Below are positions 61,300 through 64,000 of a stretch of 64,000 bases of DNA, piece after piece. Under the pieces are notes generated by a model, which did not search any database, had not been told where the DNA came from, and saw nothing but the letters and a program-made list of their open reading frames with translations. Origin of the DNA: Meiothermus granaticius NBRC 107808 (GTDB lineage Bacteria; Deinococcota; Deinococci; Deinococcales; Thermaceae); assembly GCF_003574355.1 (NCBI RefSeq), contig NZ_QWLB01000007.1, forward strand, positions 1 through 64,000. The letters are read 5' to 3'. The position numbers and the translations under genes were made by a program. The stretch's first letter is position 1. Each line of letters opens with the position of its first letter.

Positions 61300-62502
61300 G
61301 TGGAGCGCCTGGAAATCTCAGTGGAGGAGTATCAACAGCGGGTCCAAAGGCTGCAAGCCCAAGTCGAGCAGGCGGGGTTTGCCGGGATGGTGGTGTTTGG
61401 GCCGGTGAGGGTAAGCTACCTGAGCGGGTTTTTCTTCGCCAAGACCGAGCGCCCGGTGGTGTTGGTGGTCCCGCTGAACGGCCCACCTGCGATGCTGATT
61501 CCCCACCTCGAGGCCGAGCACCTGCGCAGCCAGTGCCCACAGATTTCAACCGTCCATACCTATCCGGAGTACCCTGGGGGTGGGTCGGGGAAGCACCCGA
61601 TGGTTCACCTGGCTGACCTGTTGGCCGAGGTGGGGCTTAGGGGCAAGCGACTGGTCGCTGACTACGATGGTTACGAAAATCGCTGGGGGTATCGCGGGCC
61701 CAAGCTCAGCCAGGTGCTAGGGCAACAGATCGCTGAGGGGCTCGAGCTGATCGATGATGCCCGTATGGTCAAAAGCCCGGCGGAGATCGCCCTGATTGAG
61801 GAGGCCTGCCGCTGGGGCGATCGCGCTCACCGCATACTTCAAGACCAGATTCGGGTAGGGGCCAGCGAGCTGATGGTCTCACACGCGGCCAGCCTCGAGG
61901 CCACCCGGGAGCTGCTTGCGGCTTTGGGGCCGCGCTACGTGCCCAAAGCCAGGGAGGGGCTTCCGGCCAATGCCATGTTCATTCGAGGGGCCAATACCGC
62001 CCATCCCCACGGGCTACACCAGCACAGCGGTGTGCAGGTGGGGGATGTGCTGGTCACCGGGGCCTATGCTTTGATGGGCGGGTATGAATCCGAGCTCGAG
62101 CGGACCCTGATTGTCGGTGAGCCGGATCAGCGCTTTGCCGAGTATTTCGAGGCGATGCTGGCCGCGCAGGAGGTGGCCTTTAGGGCCATCCGTCCTGGGC
62201 GCACCTGCGCCGAGGTGGAGCGCGAGGTCTCGAGCTTCATCCGCGACGAGCTGGGGATGGCCGCCTTAATGCGCCACCACACCGGACACGGTTTCGGCCT
62301 CGAGGGCCATGAGCACCCCTTTCTTGACCTGGATGATGATACCCCCATCCAGCCCGGCATGATCTTTTCCGCTGAGCCGGGGCTGTATGTGCCGGGATAT
62401 GCCGGATTTCGCCACTCCGACACCCTGGTGGTGACCCAAACCGGCTGCCGGGTACTCTCGCAGTATCCCCGGGACCTGGGGTCGCTGATTCTTCGGGCTT
62501 GA
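61300..62502 (+). CDS. M24 family metallopeptidase (Xaa-Pro aminopeptidase/creatinase-like)
   Basis: A 400-residue pita-bread-fold protein. The N-terminal creatinase-like domain is followed by GANTAHPHG, VLVTGAYALMGGYESELERT (where the first metal Asp is changed), HTGHGFGLEGHEHPF and SAEPGLYVPGYAGFRHSDT. The DxD typical of aminopeptidases (usually V-x-x-D-x-G) is replaced by VTGAYALMGGY, so a non-metal creatinase-like hydrolase is more likely. GTG at 61300 follows the previous stop by 1 nt. Confidence 0.72.
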   Translation: MERLEISVEEYQQRVQRLQAQVEQAGFAGMVVFGPVRVSYLSGFFFAKTERPVVLVVPLNGPPAMLIPHLEAEHLRSQCPQISTVHTYPEYPGGGSGKHPMVHLADLLAEVGLRGKRLVADYDGYENRWGYRGPKLSQVLGQQIAEGLELIDDARMVKSPAEIALIEEACRWGDRAHRILQDQIRVGASELMVSHAASLEATRELLAALGPRYVPKAREGLPANAMFIRGANTAHPHGLHQHSGVQVGDVLVTGAYALMGGYESELERTLIVGEPDQRFAEYFEAMLAAQEVAFRAIRPGRTCAEVEREVSSFIRDELGMAALMRHHTGHGFGLEGHEHPFLDLDDDTPIQPGMIFSAEPGLYVPGYAGFRHSDTLVVTQTGCRVLSQYPRDLGSLILRA

Positions 62503-62541
62503 GGCCCTCTTTCCGGCTACCCTAAACCGGAACGGCCCCGG

Positions 62542-62547
62542 TACAAT
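62542..62547 (+). promoter_or_regulatory. -10 box TACAAT of uraD
   Basis: TACAAT ends 7 nt before the ATG at 62555 and no ribosome site is present, so a leaderless transcript is likely. An inverted repeat TTCCGG/CCGGAA (62511-62516, 62527-62532) lies just upstream at the position of a -35. Confidence 0.55.
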
Positions 62548-62554
62548 CAGGGCC

Positions 62555-63058
62555 ATGCGGCTCGAGGCGCTCAACCTCTCATCCCGCGAAGCCTTTGTGA
62601 AGAGCCTGGGCTGGGTATTCGAAGGCTCGCCCTGGGTAGCGGAGGAGACCTGGCCCACCCGGCCCTGGAACAACGTGGACACACTCCATGCCGCGATGTG
62701 CGCCATGGTTGAGCGGGCTCCAATCGCACGGAAGCTGGCCCTGATTCGGGCCCACCCGGATCTGGGCTCGAGGGCCAAGATGGCCCAGGCTTCATTGAGC
62801 GAACAGAAGGGTGCAGGGCTGGACCAGCTCAGCCCTGAGGAGTACGAGCGCCTGCAACACAGAAACCGCGAGTATGCCCAGAAGTTTGGCTTTCCCTTTA
62901 TCCTGGCGGTGAAGGGGAAAACCAAGGAAGAGGTGTTCGCCGCCCTGGAGGAGCGACTGGGTCGGTCTAAAGAAGAGGAGCTGGAGACCGCCCTGGCGCA
63001 AATCTACGCCATCGCCGGGTTTCGCTTGCGGGAAGCCATTGAGGAGGGAGCGGCTTGA
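62555..63058 (+). CDS. uraD: 2-oxo-4-hydroxy-4-carboxy-5-ureidoimidazoline (OHCU) decarboxylase
   Basis: A 167-residue enzyme of urate breakdown that turns OHCU into (S)-allantoin. The family signature AHPDLG with the catalytic His, and the helical RNREYAQKFGFPFILAVKG segment are present. It overlaps the next gene (puuD-like) by 4 bases. HIU hydrolase (pucM/uraH) is not visible in the window and may lie beyond the edge. Confidence 0.9.
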   Translation: MRLEALNLSSREAFVKSLGWVFEGSPWVAEETWPTRPWNNVDTLHAAMCAMVERAPIARKLALIRAHPDLGSRAKMAQASLSEQKGAGLDQLSPEEYERLQHRNREYAQKFGFPFILAVKGKTKEEVFAALEERLGRSKEEELETALAQIYAIAGFRLREAIEEGAA

Positions 63059-64000
63059 ACCCTTTGGATCAAGACCGCCTGCGGCTGGTGCGCTGGCCCT
63101 GGATCCTGGCCTTGTTGCTGTTGTTGGGGCTGGGCTTGCTGCTGGCTCGGCTGGGGGGGTGGGAGGCCCAAGCCAAGGAGTGGCTGGGGCTGGGGGTGCG
63201 GTTTTTCCATGTGCTCTATGCCATCGCCTGGATCGGGGCCAGCTTCTACTTCATCTTTTTAGAAAACTCCCTCGAGCGCCAGGGGGTGCGGGAGGAGCTC
63301 TCGGGCAACCTCTGGGCGATCCACGGGGGGGGTATGTATTACCTCGAGAAGTATAAGACCGCCCCCAAGCCACTTCCCAAGTATCTACACTGGTTTAAGT
63401 GGGACGCCTACTTCACCTGGATCACCGGGTTTTTGCTCTTGGTCATCGTCTATTACGCCGATCCTAAAACCACCTTGCTGAGCCCTGAGAGCCCTCTCTC
63501 TGCCCCTATGGCGGTGGCCCTGGGGGTTCTCAGCTTGGTTCTGGCCTGGGGGGTTTATGTGGGCCTCTCCCGCACGGTGCTGCTGCAAAATCCAGGCTGG
63601 TTCCTGCTGGTAGGAGCGGTGCTGGTTGGGCTGGTGGCCTGGGGGTTGGGCCATGTCTTCAGCGGGCGAGGAACCTTTATCCACGTGGGGGCGATGCTCG
63701 GCACCATCATGGCGGGGAATGTTTTCTTCGTGATCATCCCCTCGCAAAAAGCCCTGATACGGGCGGCCCAGAGCGGTCAGACCCTAGACCCGGGCTTTGT
63801 GAGCTGGGTGCAGCTCCGCTCCCGCCACAACAACTACCTGACCCTGCCGGTGCTCTTCACCATGATCTCCAATCATTTCCCCAGCACCTACGCCAATGGT
63901 CTGGGCTGGCTGATCCTGCTGCTACTGTTTGGGGCTGGGGTGGCGGTGCGGCACTTCATCAACGTCACGGAGAAGGAACACCACACCACCACCCAAACCG
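63055..64000 (+). CDS. puuD: Urate hydroxylase PuuD-like membrane protein (3' partial)
   Basis: The frame runs open to the window end, at least 315 residues. TTG at 63055 overlaps the uraD stop (TTGA) and has AGGAGG 8-13 nt upstream. The sequence has hydrophobic helices and the DUF989 hallmarks WIGASFYFIFLENSL, LHWFKWDAYFTWITGF and SRHNNYLTLPVLFTMISNH (shown in parts). PuuD enzymes are membrane-bound urate oxidising proteins with a C-terminal cytochrome c domain, which would lie outside the window. Placement next to uraD supports urate catabolism. Confidence 0.88.
   Translation, partial: MNPLDQDRLRLVRWPWILALLLLLGLGLLLARLGGWEAQAKEWLGLGVRFFHVLYAIAWIGASFYFIFLENSLERQGVREELSGNLWAIHGGGMYYLEKYKTAPKPLPKYLHWFKWDAYFTWITGFLLLVIVYYADPKTTLLSPESPLSAPMAVALGVLSLVLAWGVYVGLSRTVLLQNPGWFLLVGAVLVGLVAWGLGHVFSGRGTFIHVGAMLGTIMAGNVFFVIIPSQKALIRAAQSGQTLDPGFVSWVQLRSRHNNYLTLPVLFTMISNHFPSTYANGLGWLILLLLFGAGVAVRHFINVTEKEHHTTTQT

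Noticed and set aside
63039-63356. 105-residue frame at the right edge.
   Set aside because: It is a shifted shadow of the puuD-like gene, whose frame is open to the window end and has clear PuuD motifs.

Overview
The window looks like a chromosomal segment of a moderately thermophilic member of the Thermaceae, most likely Meiothermus. The grounds are a GC content judged by eye at about 63-65%, the gene repertoire (sufCBD, SpoVS, UgpC-type ATPase, yidC-yidD-rnpA-rpmH, PuuD/UraD), many genes whose start codon lies 5-9 nt after a TANNNT box (leaderless style, known in Deinococcus-Thermus), and a striking excess of the palindrome CTCGAG. I see no IS element, prophage, CRISPR array or integrase. 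Genes are densely packed and no gap exceeds about 300 bases.

Layout. 1-5.7 kb: the 3' part of an FN3/SGNH secreted protein, two MFS transporters meeting tail to tail, an M20 peptidase and a YbaK-type deacylase. 5.8-15.3 kb: an amino-sugar island with a lysozyme-like exported protein, NagZ (GH3) and, divergently, a sugar ABC transporter (binding protein, two permeases) with an embedded GH20 hexosaminidase and an FAD-dependent oxidoreductase; the likely ATPase (UgpC type) sits 2 kb further on. 15.2-24.1 kb: acyl-CoA synthetase, UgpC, isocitrate dehydrogenase, two exported proteins, an MFS carrier and a HAD phosphatase. 24.2-30.5 kb: an orphan nucleotidyltransferase, an enolase-superfamily epimerase, a P-loop protein, a radical SAM protein, pyrE, a SpoIIM-like membrane protein and gpsA. 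30.6-34.6 kb: sufC-sufB-sufD plus a Rieske ferredoxin for Fe-S assembly. 34.7-37.5 kb: two BMP-type nucleoside ABC permeases. 37.5-43.3 kb: cysS with an unusual structured leader, an SRPBCC protein, recX, a metallophosphoesterase, small proteins, a CPBP protease, a YugP-like zinc protease and spoVS. 43.4-48.1 kb: gltB behind a repeat-rich promoter. 48.2-50.6 kb: yidC, yidD, rnpA, rpmH and tRNA-Arg(TCT).

50.8-64 kb is catabolic: a leftward operon (peptide-type ABC binding protein and permeases, ketopantoate-reductase-like and Gfo/Idh oxidoreductases, DUF885 protein) diverges from a rightward set (second DUF885 protein, IclR regulator, 2-hydroxyacid dehydrogenase, M24 peptidase) through fully overlapping promoters. 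It is followed by uraD and a 3'-truncated puuD (urate breakdown).

The most notable signals are the cysS leader (a 7-codon, apparently leaderless ORF ending in a Cys codon, followed by a terminator-like hairpin with a T run), the CTCGAG excess, the gltB upstream repeats, the FAD enzyme inside an amino-sugar uptake operon, the paired DUF885 proteins of which one has lost its catalytic Glu, and a probable AUA start codon. All calls come from reading the sequence; no database search was run.
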